From NCBI RefSeq assembly GCF_902686445.1, contig NC_062213.1, positions 136,050,491 to 136,114,490 on the forward strand: a stretch of DNA of 64,000 nt, read 5' to 3'. A model generated the notes under the pieces. That model searched no databases, was not told where the DNA came from, and saw nothing but the letters and a program-made list of their open reading frames with translations. The translations under genes and the position numbers were made by a program. Position 1 is the stretch's first letter, and each line of letters begins with the position of its first letter. The DNA comes from Sciurus carolinensis. Its lineage: Eukaryota; Chordata; Mammalia; Rodentia; Sciuridae. Shown here in pieces: positions 24,484 through 38,632 of this stretch.

Positions 24484-24690
24484 TTTTTTGGTACTGGGGA
24501 TTGAACTCAGGGGCACTCAACCACTGAGCAACATCGCAAGCCCAATTTTGTATTTTACTTAGAGACAGGGTCTCACTGAGTTGCTTAGTGCCTTGCTTTT
24601 GCTGAGGCTGGCTTTGAACTCTTGCTCTTCCTGCCTCAGCCTTTTGAGCCACTGTGATTACAGGCGTGTACCACAGCACCCAGCATTCAT
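24484..24690 (-). mobile_element. B1-like/ID dimeric SINE, reverse orientation
   Basis: Plus strand reads ttttggtactggggattgaac … gagacagggtctcactgagt … ctgggattacagg-type wording (gtgattacaggcgtgtaccac), ending cacccagc. This is the reverse complement of the 7SL-derived plus ID composite SINE typical of squirrels. Confidence 0.88.
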
Positions 24691-25002
24691 TCTTTTGACA
24701 AATATGTAGATGTCTGGCAAAAATTGATGAATAAACTAGGCAAAGTCTCTGCCTTTTCAACAATAGGACTTTATCTTTTTTTTTTTTTTTAAGAAAAGGG
24801 AAAAAGGTTTATTTCTTTGCTAGTGAAGGAGAAACATAAGGGACTTCTGTCCCAGAGGCTGTGATTCTGCCCATCAGCAGAAACAGGGGGCTTTTAAAGA
24901 GGTGATTTAAAGGCTACATTTTGAGTGTTCTCTGTTGGAGTTGTAATTTGGGAGATAGTCATTTCTGAGATTTTCTTTTTTTGTTGTTTTTGTTTTTTTG
25001 CG

Positions 25003-25078
25003 GTTCTGGTGATCGAACCTAGGGCCTTGTGCTTGCAAGGCAAGCACTTTACCAACTGAGCTATCTCCCCAGCCCTGA
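25003..25078 (-). mobile_element. ID SINE, reverse orientation
   Basis: Plus strand reads ggttctggtgatcgaaccta … ttgcaaggcaagcactttac … gagctatctccccagccc, the reverse of a tRNA-derived ID element. Near-identical flanks (ctgagattttctt before, ctgagatcttctt after) look like its target duplication. Confidence 0.87.
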
Positions 25079-25149
25079 GATCTTCTTGTTAATCACTCAG
25101 TCATTTCTGAGATCTTCTGGTACCATCCCCAAAGTCTGGATTACTTGTT

Positions 25150-25900
25150 CCTGTTAGCACAAAAAGACCAGGCAGGATGCACACCTCACGAGTCCTCTCA
25201 GCTGTTTATTTAGTGGCTGCAGGAATGAAATGGCGCCCGTGGATCCACTTTCCTGGTGGAAAATGAGCCACTGAACAAAGAAAGGGACTGAGTTTATTTA
25301 GGTTACTTTCAGGGGTGGTCTAGGGAATGTATCAGTTTCCTTGGGTACTCAGGAATTTGAGCTTTGTTTTTTGGTCAAGGTCTGTGGGCAGCTTCTGGAG
25401 AGATTTACCTTGGAGGAGATTAACACCTCCTACAGATTGTTTCTTTTGAGGGTGATAAAACACTTCTCTGCCTGCAGCTGGCACCTGGGAAACATTTGTC
25501 TTGGGAGATGAGGGTTGTTAGTGCATGGCCTTCTTCCTCACTCACTTTCCCTCAGGCCTCATTATCGTGGGGATTTCTCATTCTCCTTATCTATTAGTTC
25601 CTGTGCTGGTTATGTACTCAGGGACAGAGTTCTGTTCCTAAACTGCAGAAGAAAGGTAATCCCATTTCCTCTGAGATTAGGGACAAGGGTGGGGGGAGAT
25701 TAGGGAGGAGCAAAGAGGAAGAGAAACACATCTATTTAAAAATTCAGTTGCACTGGCAGAGCAGCAAGGACTATATTCAAAGCATAAAGTGGACCACTGT
25801 TACATTTCCCCACATTCCATTTCTATGAAAAACAGGCAGTGACATCTTCAAGCTGTTTCTTGCTGAAAGAGGGCAAAATTGGGGATGTAATCCAAATTCA
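25150..25900 (-). mobile_element. Possible LTR fragment
   Basis: On the minus strand the end reads …actaaataaacagctgagag then gactcgtgaggtgtgcatcc and tttttgtgctaacag. This has an AATAAA signal followed by U5-like sequence. The remainder toward 25900 is plausible U3, but I do not recognise the family and saw no paired LTR or clear TG/CA ends with a duplication. Confidence 0.35.
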
Positions 25901-26254
25901 TTTTTCTCTGTCAGGTGGGGTGTGAACAATTAAAGGTATTCAGCATCAGAGCAGTTCAGAGGTCCACAGTGGCAGATGGCAGGTGACCGGGCAAGGCATA
26001 CGTAGGGCAGGGATCAAGCTAAGACAACAATAAACAAGACAGCATGGCATTATTTTTTGTAAACAATTAGCACGAAAGCAATTAGTATTTCAACTAGTCT
26101 CTGAAAATCATGAAGACAGTAACTCATAATCATATCAGTGAAAAACAGTTCAAGTTTATCACTGTAGGAGGTTAGGAAGATTTGTAGGTCTCAAATTGAC
26201 TCAAAGAAAGTTAGTGACTCTGATAGTCCCTTCTCTTTTTTCCAGAAATAATAT

Positions 26255-26540
26255 ATTTTGTGAAATTAGGATTATCCTGATACTGAAACCAGACAAAGAC
26301 TATACCAAAAAAGAAAGAAATCCCCAGTGACTGTAGATGAAAAATCCTCAAGAAAATACTAGCAAACCAAAATATTAACAAGATATAAAAAACTATGTAA
26401 TGTGATGAAATGGGGTTTATCCCAAGAATACAAGATTGACTTAAGATCTGACAATCAATTAATATAATACAGGATATTAAGTAAAAGGCAAAAAAACACA
26501 TGATAATCTCAATAGAAAAAAGAACTGTACAAAATACAAA
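26255..26540 (+). mobile_element. Old LINE-1 ORF2 fragment
   Basis: Plus-strand sequence encodes decayed RT fingers to palm (cctgatactgaaaccagaca … gaaatggggtttatcccaag … acatgataatctcaatagaa). It ends abruptly where the minus-strand L1 tail begins at about 26541, which suggests the later element landed in or beside it. Confidence 0.75.
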
Positions 26541-29500
26541 ATTCCTTTTTTTATTTATATCCCATCCCCTCCCTTTACTCCCCTCTGCCTAATCCAAAGT
26601 ATCTCTATTCTTCCCTAGCTCCCACCCCCTTATTTTGAATTAGTATTTGCATATCAGAGTAAACATTCAGCCTTTGGTTTTTTGGGACTGGCTTATTTTG
26701 CTTAGCATTATATTCTCTAGCTCCATCCATTTACCAGCAAATGCCATAATTTCATAATTCTTTAAGGCTGAGTAGTATTCCATTGCGTGTATATACACAT
26801 TTTCTTTATTTATTCATCTGTTGAAGAGCACCTAGATCGGTTCCACAGTTTAGCTATTGTGAATTGAGCTGCTGTAAACATTGATGTGACTGTGTCACTG
26901 TAGTATGCTGATTTTAAGTCCTCTGGGTGTAAACTGAGGAGTGGGAGAACTGGGTCAAATGGTGGTTCCATTCCAAGTTTTCTGAGGAATTTCCATACTG
27001 CTTTCTAGAGTGGTTGCACCAATTTGCAGTCCCACCAGTAATGTATGAGTGTACTTTTCCCCCCATATCCTCATCAACATTTATTGTTTACTTGTATTCT
27101 TGATAATTGCCATTCTGACTGGAGGGAGATGAAATCTTATAGTAGTTTTGATTTACATTTCTCTAATTGCTAGAGACGTTGAACATTTTTCATATATTTG
27201 TTGATCAATTATATTTCTTCTGTGAAGTATCTGTTCAATTCCTTAGCCCATTTATTGTTTGGGTTTTTTTCTTTTTTGGTGTTAAGTTTTTTTGAGCTTT
27301 TAATATATCTTATAGATTAATACTCTATCTGTGTGCATGTGGTAAAGATTTTCTCCCATTCTGTAGGCTCTCTCTTCATGTTATTGGTTATTACCTTTGC
27401 TGAGAAGAAGCTTTTTAGTTTGATTCTTGACTGTACTTCTTGTGCTTTAGAAGTCTTGTTAAGGAAGTTAGTTCCTAAGCCAATATTGTGATTTGGGCCT
27501 ACTTGTTCTTCTGTTAGGCACAGGGTCTCTGTTTTGGTGCTTGTCTTTGCTCCTCTTTGAGTTGAGTTTCATGTTGGGTGTGAGGGTTTAATTTCATTTC
27601 ACTACATATGGATTTTCAGTTTTTCAGCAGCATTTGTGGAAGAGGCTATCCTTTTCTCCAAAGAAAGTTTTTGGCACCTTTGTCTAGTATGAGATAACTG
27701 TATTTATGTGGGTTTGTCACTGTATCTTCTATTCTGTACCATTGGTCTGTGTGTCTTTTTTGGTGCCAATACCATGCCATTTTTTTTTGCTATGGCTCTG
27801 TAGTACAGTTTAAAGTCTAGTATTGTGATGCCTCCTGCTAAGTATTGCTTTGGCTACTCTGGATCTCTTATTTTTCCAAATGAATTTCATAAGTGCTATT
27901 TCTAGTTCTATGTAGAACTTCATTGGAATTTTAATAGGAATTGCATTAAATCTGTATAACACTTTTTGTAGTATGGCCATTTTGACAATATTAATTCTGC
28001 CTATCCAAGAGCATGGGAGATCTTTCCATCTTCTAATGTCTTCTTTAATTTCTTTCTTTAGTGTTCTATAGTTTTCATAATAGAGGTCTTTCACCTCTTT
28101 TATTATATTGATTCTGAAGTTCTCTTTTTTTTTGAGTCTATTGTGAATGGGGTAGTTCTAATTTCTCTTTCAGTAGATTCATCACTGATGTATAGAAATG
28201 CATTTGATTTATGGGTGCAGATTTTATATCCTGCTACTTGGTTGAATTCATTTATTAGTTCTAGAAGTTTTCTGGTGGAATTTTTCGACTCAGCTAAATA
28301 AAGAATCATGTCATTGGCAAATATTGAAAGTTTGAGTTCTTTTTTTCTATTTGTATTCCTTTAATTTCTTTCTCCTGTCTAGAGTTTCAAGGACAATGTT
28401 GAAGAGAAGTGGTGACAGAGGGTATCCTTGTTTTTTCCAGTTTTTAGAGGAAATACTTTCAATTTTTCTCTGTTTAGAATGATGTGGCCTTGGGTTTAGC
28501 ATATATAGCTTTTACAATGTTGAGGTATGTTCCTTCTATCCCTGTTATTTTTAGTGTTTTGTGTATGAAGGGGTGCTGTACTTTGTCAAATGCTTTTTCT
28601 GCATCTGCTGAGATGATCGTATGATTCTTGTCTTTAAGTCTATTGATGTGATGAATTACATTTATTCATTTCCATATGTTGAATCAACCTTACATTTCTG
28701 GGATGAACCCCACTTGATCATGGTTCATTATCTTTTTAATATGTTTTTGTATGCAGTTTTCCAGAATTTTATGGAGAATTTTTGCATCTATGTTCATCAG
28801 GGAAAGTATTGATCTGAGACTTTCTTTCCTTGATGTGTCTTTGTCTGGTTTTGGTATCAGAGTGATACTAGCCTCGTAGAATGGGTTTGGAAGGGTTCCC
28901 TCCTTTTCTATTTCATAGAATACTTTGAGGAGTATTGGTATTAATTCTTCTTTGAAGGTTTTGTAGAACTCAGATGAGAATTTGTCTGGTCCTGGGCTTT
29001 TCTTGATTGGAAGGCTTTTCATTGCTTGAAATTATCTGTTGAAATTGTGTATGTCCTCCTGATTCAGTTTGGGTAGGTCATATATCTCTAGAAATTTGTC
29101 AATGTCTTCAAGATTTTCTATTTTATTGGAGTGTAAATTTTCAAAATAATTTCTAATTATCTTACGTATTTCAGTGGTGTCCATTATGATAGTTCTTTTT
29201 TCATCATGGATTTTAGTAATTTGAGTTCTCTCTCTCTGTTAGTGTAGATAAGAGTTTATCAATTTTATTTATTTTTTCAAGGAGCCAACTTTCTGTTTTG
29301 TCAATTTTTTGTATTGCTTCTTTTGTTTCAATTTCATTGACTATAGCTCTGACTTTAATTATTTCCTGTCTTGTACTGCTATTGGTGTTGATTTGTTCTT
29401 GTTTTTCTAGGGCTTTGAGATGTAATATTAGGTCATTTATTTGTTGACTTCCTATTCTTTTAATAAATGAGCTCAATGCAATGAATTTGTCTCATAGCAC

Positions 29501-32500
29501 TGCCTTCATGGTATCCCAGACATTTTGATATATTTTATCAGTATTCTCATTTACCTCTAAGAATTTTTAAATTTCATCCCTGATTTCTTGTGCTATGCAT
29601 TCATTATTCAATAAAGTATTATTTAGTCTCCAGGTGTTAGATTAGCTTCTACTTTTTGTTTTATTGTTCATTTCTAATTTTATTCCAGTATGATCTGATA
29701 GAATGCAGGGTATTATTTCTATTTTTTTGTATTGCTTAGAGTTGTTTTGTGGCATAAGATATGGTCTATTTTAGAGAAGGATCCATGTGCTGCTGAGAAG
29801 AAAGTGTATTTGCTTTTGATGGATGAAATATTCTATATAGGTCTGCTAATTCTAAATCATTGATTTTATTGTTTAGTTCTATAGGTTTTTGTTTAGTTTT
29901 TGTTTGGAAGGTCTATGCAGTGGTGAAAGAGGTGTATTAAGGTTACCAAAATTATTGTGTTGTGGTCTCTTTGATTCTTGAAGTTGAGGAGGGTTTGTTT
30001 GATGTACATAGATACTCCATTGTTTGGGGCATAAATATTTATGATTGTTATGTCTTGTTAATGTATAATTCCCGTAAGCAGTATGGAATGTCCTTCTTTG
30101 TCCCTTCTGATTAGCTTTGGCTTGAAGTCCACTTTATCTGATGTGAGGATAGAAACTTCCGCTTATTTACACAGTCCATATGAGTGATAAATTCCCCCCC
30201 CCCTTTCACCTTCATTTGTGGATGTTTTTGCTTATGAGGTAAGACTCTTGGAGACAGCATATTATTGAGTCTTGTTTTTTAATTCAATCTGCCAGTCTCT
30301 GTCTTTTGATTGATGAGTTTAGGCCATTCACATTCAAGGTTATTAGTGAGATGTGATTTGTATTCCCTGTCATTTTGGTTTATATCTGGTTTTTAACTTG
30401 ACTTAGTTTCTCCTTTGATTGACTATTCCTTTAGTGTAGTTCTTCTCTTTGCTGGTTTTCATTTTTTTTCATTTTATCCTCATGGAATATTTTGTTGAGT
30501 ATGTTCTGTAGTGCAGGATTTCTAGTTGTGAATTCTTCTAACTTTTGTTTATCTTGGAAGTTTTTTTCATCTTCAAATCTGAAGTTTAATTTTGCTGGAT
30601 ATAAAATTCTTGGTTGGCATCCATTTTCTTTCAGAGCTTTATATATATTATTCCAGGACCACCTAGCATTGAGGGTCTGGGTTGAGAAATCAGCTGAGAT
30701 CCAAATTTGTTTATGTAATTTGATTTTTTTCTCTCATGGTCTTTAAAATTCTATCCTTATTCTGTATGCTAATTGTTCTCATTATAATGGGTGGATCTGT
30801 TGTAATTTTGTACATTTGAGGTCCTGTAAGCCTCTTGTATCTGATTTTCCATTTCATTCTTTAGGTTTGAGAAATTTTCAGATTTTTTTTATTAAAAATA
30901 TTGTTAATTCCTTTGGTTTATATCTCTGTGCCTTCATCTATCATAATAAATCTTAAATTTGGTCTTTTTGGTGTTATCCCATAATTCTTGGAAATTCTTT
31001 TCATGGTTTTTTACCATCTTCTCTGAGTGGTCAATTTTATTCTCAAAATTTTATATTTTGTCTTAATTGCCTGACATTCTGCCTTCCAAATGGTCTAGCC
31101 TTTTAGTGATACTTTCCACTGAATTTATAATTTGTTCTATTGATTGTTATGGTTTGGATGAGAAGTGTCCCACAAAAGCTCACATGTGAGTCAGTACAAG
31201 AAGGTTCAGAGGATAAATGATTAGGTTGTGAGAGTTTTAACCCAATCAGTGATTTAATCCCCTGATAGGGATTAACTGAGTGGTAACTGAAGTGGTAGGA
31301 TGTGACTGGAGGAGCTGGGCATTGGGTCATGGCTTTGGGTATATATTTGTATCTGGCAAGTGGACTCTCTCACTGCTTTCTGATCATTATGTAAGCCTCT
31401 CCCTCTGCCATTATCTCCCACCATGTTGTTCTTATCTCACCTGGAGCCCTGAGGAATGAAACTGTGAGCCCTCAAATAAACTCTTTCTCCTCTACTGTTA
31501 TTCTGGTTGGGTCATTTAGTCACAGCTTTGAAAAAGTTGACTAAAACATTTATTCCTTCATTTCATGGATTTCTGCTTGATTTCTTTTCAGAATCTTTAT
31601 CTCTTTATTGAAGTGATCTTTCACCTCCTAAAACTTGTCTCTGATTTCACTCCTTACATTGTCCTTGATATTGTAGATCGGTTTAACAATGTACATTTTT
31701 AACTCCTCTGATATTTCTTCTACTGTGTTGTCAATGGATTCTATTATTGGAGCATCTTGGTTTGTTTCAGGCACTTTGTTTCCTTGTCTTTTCATGTTTT
31801 TGTGTGTCTTCCCTTCTATCAGTGTGGATCTGAGACACTACAGTTTCTACCCTGTAGACCGATAGTGTACCTGAAGGCTTCCAGTACCTTGCCTCTAAGG
31901 GGTAGACCAATATTAATAGCACCCAATGCAAACAATATATAGCCTTAAACCAGTGTCTCTTATTAGGATGTCTATAGTTTTGTCACAATAAAGGGAAATT
32001 TTGTGTTCACTTATTGTCTACAATATCAACAGTAAGTTTGAAAAGAGTTTACAATATCTAATGGTGAACAAAGAGAGAACAGAATTGGTATAGGATGTGA
32101 TGTTTATGAAGAAGGAGGAGAGAAGATAGAAGTAAAGGATTATAGGAAGAGCGAAAGAGGAATCAATAGAGGTATTCTGTTAGCAGGAGAAAAGAGAGAA
32201 AGAGAATCCAGGGAAATAGACAAGTGAGGGGAAAAAAAAAAAATATATATATATATAAAGTAAGAAAAGACAAAAATTAAAAAGGAAAGAAAAAAAGGTA
32301 AAAATAAGAGAATACACAACAAAACTGTAGTATACTATTCAGACATCCCAGGCCTCAATAAACTGATGCTGAAAACTATTGGTTTTAAAAATGGTAGAAA
32401 TGTAAGAGAAGAAGAGAAAAAAAGAAAAAAAATCTTGATGGAAAGTTGAACAATTGTTTCCATTGGAGTTCAAGAGTTTCTTAGCTTCCCTTCTCAGCCA

Positions 32501-33690
32501 GTAGGTGGTGTTGTCTGGTGTTTGGTGGTAGCTCCACCCTCTGGATGGTGAGGTTGCTAGGAAGGGAGGGTTAGTCCCAGAGGCAGAACTCCTGGAGTAG
32601 GATATAGCAGTTGCCAGTCCACATTGGAGGGCTGCATCCTGGGGATCTCCTTTGGATTCCACTCATGTGATACAGGAGCCTGATGTTAGCTCCTACATTG
32701 CCTGTGTACCCCACAATTATTGGTTTCTTATTTAGACTACAAACTCAATTTCTCCTGCCCCTGCCCTTTCAAATTCCCAATCAGGCACTTCTCTCCAAGG
32801 TGGTCCTGGGATCTGAGTGCTGGGACCTGGTCACCTGTTATGGAGAGCTGTTATATATTCAGTGGATTAAGACTAGGCACTGAGAGCTGTGGATTGGCCA
32901 TGTAGCTGTGAGTGCTGGGCTGTGTTGGTGGCTAGGGAGGGGTCAGGAAACTGGGAATTGGGGAGCCTGAGGGCCCTGTTCAGTGCTGGACCTGGTGGGA
33001 CCAGGGGATTCATGGATGCTAGACGTGGGAGGGGCTCCAGTGAGTGATGGCCTGAGTGTGCCCTGGGAACCCAGTGGATGCCAGACTGGCTTGCTGGGTA
33101 AGCTGAGAGCAAGATTCCCTCACACCCTCTTCTAAATTTCTGACACACTGTAATCAGCCCTATCTGTCCCCATGCACTTCAGGACTCACAGAGCTGGGGA
33201 GAGCCCAGTCTTGCATAGGATTACAAACTTTGGACAGGACATGTAGACCTACTTGCAATCTCACAGATCTGGGTTTTAGTTTTTGTAGACTCTGCCATGC
33301 TGCAGGCTCCAGACCTCAATGTTGTTTTAATTTGCAGTTAGAGAGACTACCAGGGATATGCTCACATAAAGGAGTAACCATGTGAAGAAGCAGCAAGATG
33401 GTGGCTATTAGCACCCCTAGCAGGAAGACCTCAGGTGTAACCAAACTTGCAGGCATCTTGATAATGGTCTTCCAGACCCTGGTTGGTGTCCCAAGATGGA
33501 GGCTGCCATGTCTCGAGATGGCAATGGCAATGATGATGGTGGTGTCCCAAGATGGAGATGGTCACGTTCCAAAATGGGACAGCAGCTTTGGGTGGTGTGG
33601 TGTTGTTGGGTGGTGCAGTGGCCTGTTAGTCTCTTTTGATAGTTATCAGGCACTGCTAAGAAACTTTCCTTTATAGCCTCCAGCTTTACT
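26541..33690 (-). mobile_element. Older near full-length LINE-1, interrupted by an LTR
   Basis: Minus-strand L1. The 3' end is near 26545, and ORF2 remnants run from about 26700 to 30350 ([20 protein letters not shown] at 28094; [19 protein letters not shown] near 29010). ORF1-like sequence follows to about 31800 and then a 5'UTR with several caagatgg words (33395, 33493, 33550). More decayed than copies A, 1 and 2. A MaLR-like LTR sits in the ORF1 region. The 5' limit is approximate. Confidence 0.8.
31145..31549 (+). mobile_element. MaLR-like LTR inserted in ORF1 of the older L1
   Basis: Starts tgttatggtttgga and ends gactaaaaca, the typical ends of mammalian-apparent LTR-retrotransposon LTRs (TG…CA). 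An AATAAA signal is seen in the 3' part (ccctcaaataaactctttct). L1 sequence resumes on both sides (…ttgttctattga / ttccttcatttcatgg). Confidence 0.75.
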
Positions 33691-36600
33691 TACTTTTGGT
33701 GGGGCTGACACATGTGTACATCTTAAATTACATTAAAAGAACTATTGTCTTTCCATTTAAATGCTCATATATGTTGGTGCTTTGGCCATAACTCTTTTAC
33801 CAGGTGTTTAAGACCAAGCTGATCAAATTGACCTCATTCTTATCTATTGTTAAGAGTCAGTTGAGTTTCATCAGTGGGTCACTCTTGGGAACTCGTGAGA
33901 AGCCCCTTAGCTTCTCTAGTGCCATCTGCCAGGTATTAACCACAATGTGGCTTCTCTTGAAAACATCAGGGACATTTTCCTCTCCAATAACCCTCCTTTT
34001 TGCAGAATGTGCACTGGTTAGCTTCCTTTCTCTAGAGTCCCATTGATCCCCCTGATTGGGAGGTCATGTGGCCCAGAGTTGAAAAGCCCTTGGAGATGTA
34101 GGACTTTGTCTTGAAAGCAGTGTGGGAGCTATTTTGGTTTTGCTCAGATTAATTTGGGGTAATTGTGGGTTGGGGAAAGTCTGAAAGTATTTTCCAGAAG
34201 ACAATGAAGGCTTAATTGAGGGAACATTATTGAACTGGCAGGAGTGGAAGCTGGGAGATGTCAGGGTAAAGGGGATGTCACAGACAGGCTTGTTTACAGA
34301 TTTGATGTAAGGGGTAAAGAAATTGGAGGCTGAAGAGATGGCCTCCCTTTGTTAAGTATGAATGACAAGGGGGCAAGATACTTTTCTTTCACCAAGATAG
34401 AAATTCCGCAGATAAAGGTTAAGAGAATGAACTTAGTTTTATAAAAATTATACTATTTACTGACCCAAACTCACAAACCTAGATCTAAATAGGTTTTGAA
34501 AGCACTCGTTGGCTCAAATTGCATGCATGTAATGTTCCTGAGGGTGGAGTGAAGATTAGAGGTGCAATAGGCAGTCATCGTGGACTTTCCTATTTCCTTT
34601 AGATAGTGTTATCTGACACTGGACTCTCTGGAGTTTGGAGAGTTCTCATTTGCTCTATAAAGAAGGCATGATTGAAACACATTTGAAAAACTGTAAATGC
34701 AGGTTTGGAGCAAATCACAACATTTTGATAGATGCTACTTACAAGTACAGCTACAGTTTCAAATTCTGAAGTAAATGATGGCTCTGTTTTTATGCTACCA
34801 AACGCCTACTGTCCATTTCTCTTAGGTCTCTAAAACAACTTCTTGTAAAAGGCACTCCCTTATTTCCTAAGATCAGGCAACAACAAAAGAGCAGGATACA
34901 GTGTGTAGAACTTTGCTTATGTTCCCAGTGGGGTTAAATGTACCAGGAACTAATGTGCTGATTGTCACATAGATTATTAAAGAAAATAGGGTACTGGGAT
35001 TATAAATCAAATAATTAATTTGCAACTAATATAATCTGAAAAGGTGTATTTATTAAAATGATATCACAGGTTCTAAGACTTTAAGACAACTTCCTATCAC
35101 AAGGGAAAATATAAACTCACCCATAAAGAACCCTTATTTTCTCATATGTTAGAGTAAGACTATCTCACTAGGATGTAGACATTGTGTCATTTGTAAAGAG
35201 TGTGATTTGAATCAATCCCTTTAGAGGTCTGTGATAAGGTGGCCCTAGATGAGAGTGAGGGTCATGAGAGGAAAATACAGAAACAGGGAAATCAGGTTAA
35301 TATAAAACAAAAGTAATGCTGGGCAGCAGAAGAGTACAGTATGATGTTAAGGAGGATAGGGTGTGAGATGAAGACAAGGACTTGCCAAAAAGTCTTTATG
35401 TAAAATAACTGGAAAAAGGGAGAATGGAGAATACTTGACAGAGAGAGAATGGGTAATGAAAGGAATAACAAGAGTTCTCTGTAGGTTGGAAGGAAGTAGA
35501 AAGACAAGTAAGAGTTTGGTGTCCAGAAAGTAGGTCTGTATGTCAGTAGGTTTGTCACCATAAACTTAAGCAGTGATATTGTTGAATGATTGCTATGAAA
35601 CCAGTTTACTTGAGAAATCTCAACTCACTGCAAAATAAGCATGAAAAAACTCAGTATTTTCTAGTAGCTATAATTGCCTATGTTCTCTTGAATTCCCCTG
35701 TCTTATCTCAAGTGGATTAAGCCCAGCTGCCTTCTACAGTGTCCACTCTGTAAGAAAGAAACTCTCCACTCCTTGGTGTACCAAACATACATGAAAGAGA
35801 TTCCATAGGCAAACCTGTGTTTCCCATCTTCTGTTTCATACCCATCTCTTTAATTTCAGCAGATATTTAATTTCAGATAAAATGCATCTATCTGGTGCTC
35901 CAGCAAGGCTGAGAGGTTTATCATCTCTTGACTTTAATGGTCTCCTAAGAATCATACTGTACTTGGCAGTGAACTTACAGAACAAGTCACTTTTCTACAA
36001 TACCAACTAATTGCTGTCTTCTGGTTTTCTTATATATTGAGAGTTTCTTAGAACAGTGAGAATGGTGGGTAGGACTACAGTATTGACTGATCCAGCATTT
36101 CTTAACATAAGAAGTTGCAGTTGGAAATTTTCTAAGTTTGAAATCTGGGATATATAATACTTTATGTTCTTGGATTTGAACCATCATAACTGATTTTGGC
36201 AAAATGAAATTCAGATGACTACTAAGTTCTATTCCATTTCAATAGCAAAGGTTTTGTTTTTAGAGGAACTCTGTGGACTCCTGGACAATCCAAAAATGAA
36301 GGGAAGGTCATATTATGAAAATGCCAGGAGTTTTGCCATGGGCTTGATGAGTTGAGAGATGGGGTTACATGTTACTAACTCAGGGTCTGTCTTGGAAAGG
36401 GATAGCAAACTACTGGGATCTAGAGGAGCCTACTTATTTTATTGTAGTATTTGGGAGGGAAATAACCAGGTTGGTAGTCTTTGCTTCCAGAGATACAGGG
36501 AAGATAGGTGAGAAGGACACAGGGAAGATCTGACTGCTGTGTAGTATTTCTGTTGCCAACACAGAATTTTGGGTCTTCATCTTCTGGTCAAAAGGCCAGG

Positions 36601-38632
36601 TGTCTTATACTTATTTATTTTCCAGACTTCCTTCATGTTCACTTCTATAGACGTAGGCATTAACACTGACCTATCTAGTACTAGCTACTAATGGAACTAA
36701 GATTGCCAATAGACCTTCTGTATGAATAACCCAGTTCCCAAATGTCTAAATACAGACCTCATGTTCCATTGAATCATGAGAGTAAATCAGAGCATCCCTG
36801 TAATCTAAGGTTTCCCCCTTTCATTTTCTCTTGCTCTTTTTCTCTTCTCATTTAAATTGTAGGACTCATCTTGCCATGTCTGCAATTTAAATGGGAAGTA
36901 GAGAAGGAGGCAAATTAATTCATAATAAATTAATTATGCCAGGCTAAAAAGTGTGATTGAACATTGTTAGAGGTGATACTAGACTCAACTGACAGTTTCC
37001 ATTTTGTTTATTTCCAAACCAGCAAATATCTCCTGCCAAGTCTACTTGAGATAAGGATATAAATGAGAGGATACTGTTCTTCCATTACTCAGGGAGCTGA
37101 ATTTTGGTGGTAAAATTCCCTGTGTAAAGTGGGAAAACCTCCAATTGAAAGAACAAAGAAACCACATACTTGTACACTTAGACACTAAAGTCTACCTACT
37201 CACATAAAGGGAAATTCTTTCAGCACCCAGATGGGCCAAAGTTATATGATCTGTGTTCCAGTTTGTTTGCATTATTAGGGCCTCAGCATGCATGACCATA
37301 GCTCTGGTCTTCTCAACTTCCATACTCTTTTTATTGATCTCATTCATTACAGTGTTTAATGCCATCTACATACTAACAACTGTGAAATGTGCATCTTCAC
37401 CTAGTAACTGATGTTGACCACCAGGCCTTGGGATCCAATTGTCAGTGTAACAATACTAATTGATGTTTATTCACAGGTTCCTCAAATGTCTTATCACCAA
37501 ACTCAACTGTCTGTTCTTCTTTATAAATATTTTTTCCCTGAGTCTTTCCACTTCTCAATAAATGACACTTCCATTCTTCTATATTTTCAGTTAGAAACTT
37601 GTAATTCATCATTGACTGACTTTTCTTCATCTCTCCCATAAAATACAGAACCATATCTTCTCTATTCCACTTAATTTATTGTGAACATGTCCAGTTTTCC
37701 TCGTCATTCTCCTCTAAGCTAAATTAATTTCCTTCTCTACACTATTCCCATAGTCTTACCACTGGATAGTATTTCCCTTCATGTGTCTTCAGATTTCCTT
37801 TGCTACACAGCAAACATAATCATTGTTTTGAAATGTAATTTATAGTATAGTTTGTCATTAACTTTGTCTATCCTTGAAATGAAGGAAACTTGGACTCTTG
37901 AGGACTCGAGGACTACTACCTTGAGCACTTTCTTTGAAAATTTAGAAGATGTTGTGTTTTGAATTCTTTTTCTTTCTTTAGTCTTTGACTCAAAGGATAA
38001 AAGATATATTGTGTTTTAAAAGTATTTTTCATTTTTTTACCTGAAAACAAGGGCAGTATAAGGTAACTTCACTAATTCCTTCCCACTATGAAAGGAAAAG
38101 TATCCAGGGATATATGACAAAAAAGGCATAGATTATATGTTTATATTCAGATGAAATAAGGAAAACATGACATCACAGATGGTGAGTGATTTGTGTGTTT
38201 TTACTCTCAATTTCTATAAACCACAATAAACATGAACTTGATTATTATAGCATAATATTAGATGTGATAATGTTAATAATACTTAATAAACTGAGACAAA
38301 ATCTGTTTTTTGCCCAAATATATTGTTCTTTTTTTCTATTTGTTTTGATAATTTTAGCTTCAATGAAATTTGAAATAAATCCCAGAAAACTTTTGTATAA
38401 AATAACACAACTAGACAGCAATAATAAAGGCTCTTTATTCATCACTATATATGATAAAATAATGAGTAAATATAATTATTAATTATTAATATTGATTTAG
38501 CCTGTATTTTGAATGTCTTTGGGTATTTATATTTAATGAAAATATCTTTTCTAGACCTCTTAAAATTATTTTTATGAGTTAATTACCCAAAATAGAATTT
38601 AAAAATTTACTGGTATCCTTCAATTTTGTTGA
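33691..38632. other. No gene recognised; downstream flank of CLCA4-like pseudogene
   Basis: About 4.9 kb of A+T-rich sequence in which I recognise neither genes nor young repeats. An ATTAAA word on the minus strand (38537-38532), about 95 bp beyond the pseudogene stop codon, could be the old polyadenylation signal. Confidence 0.45.

Noticed and set aside
36849..36893. Inverted repeat CATTTAAATTG … CAATTTAAATG (11-bp arms, 23-bp loop)
   Set aside because: The arms are pure A+T-rich low-complexity sequence. Such a match is expected by chance in 64 kb of this composition.
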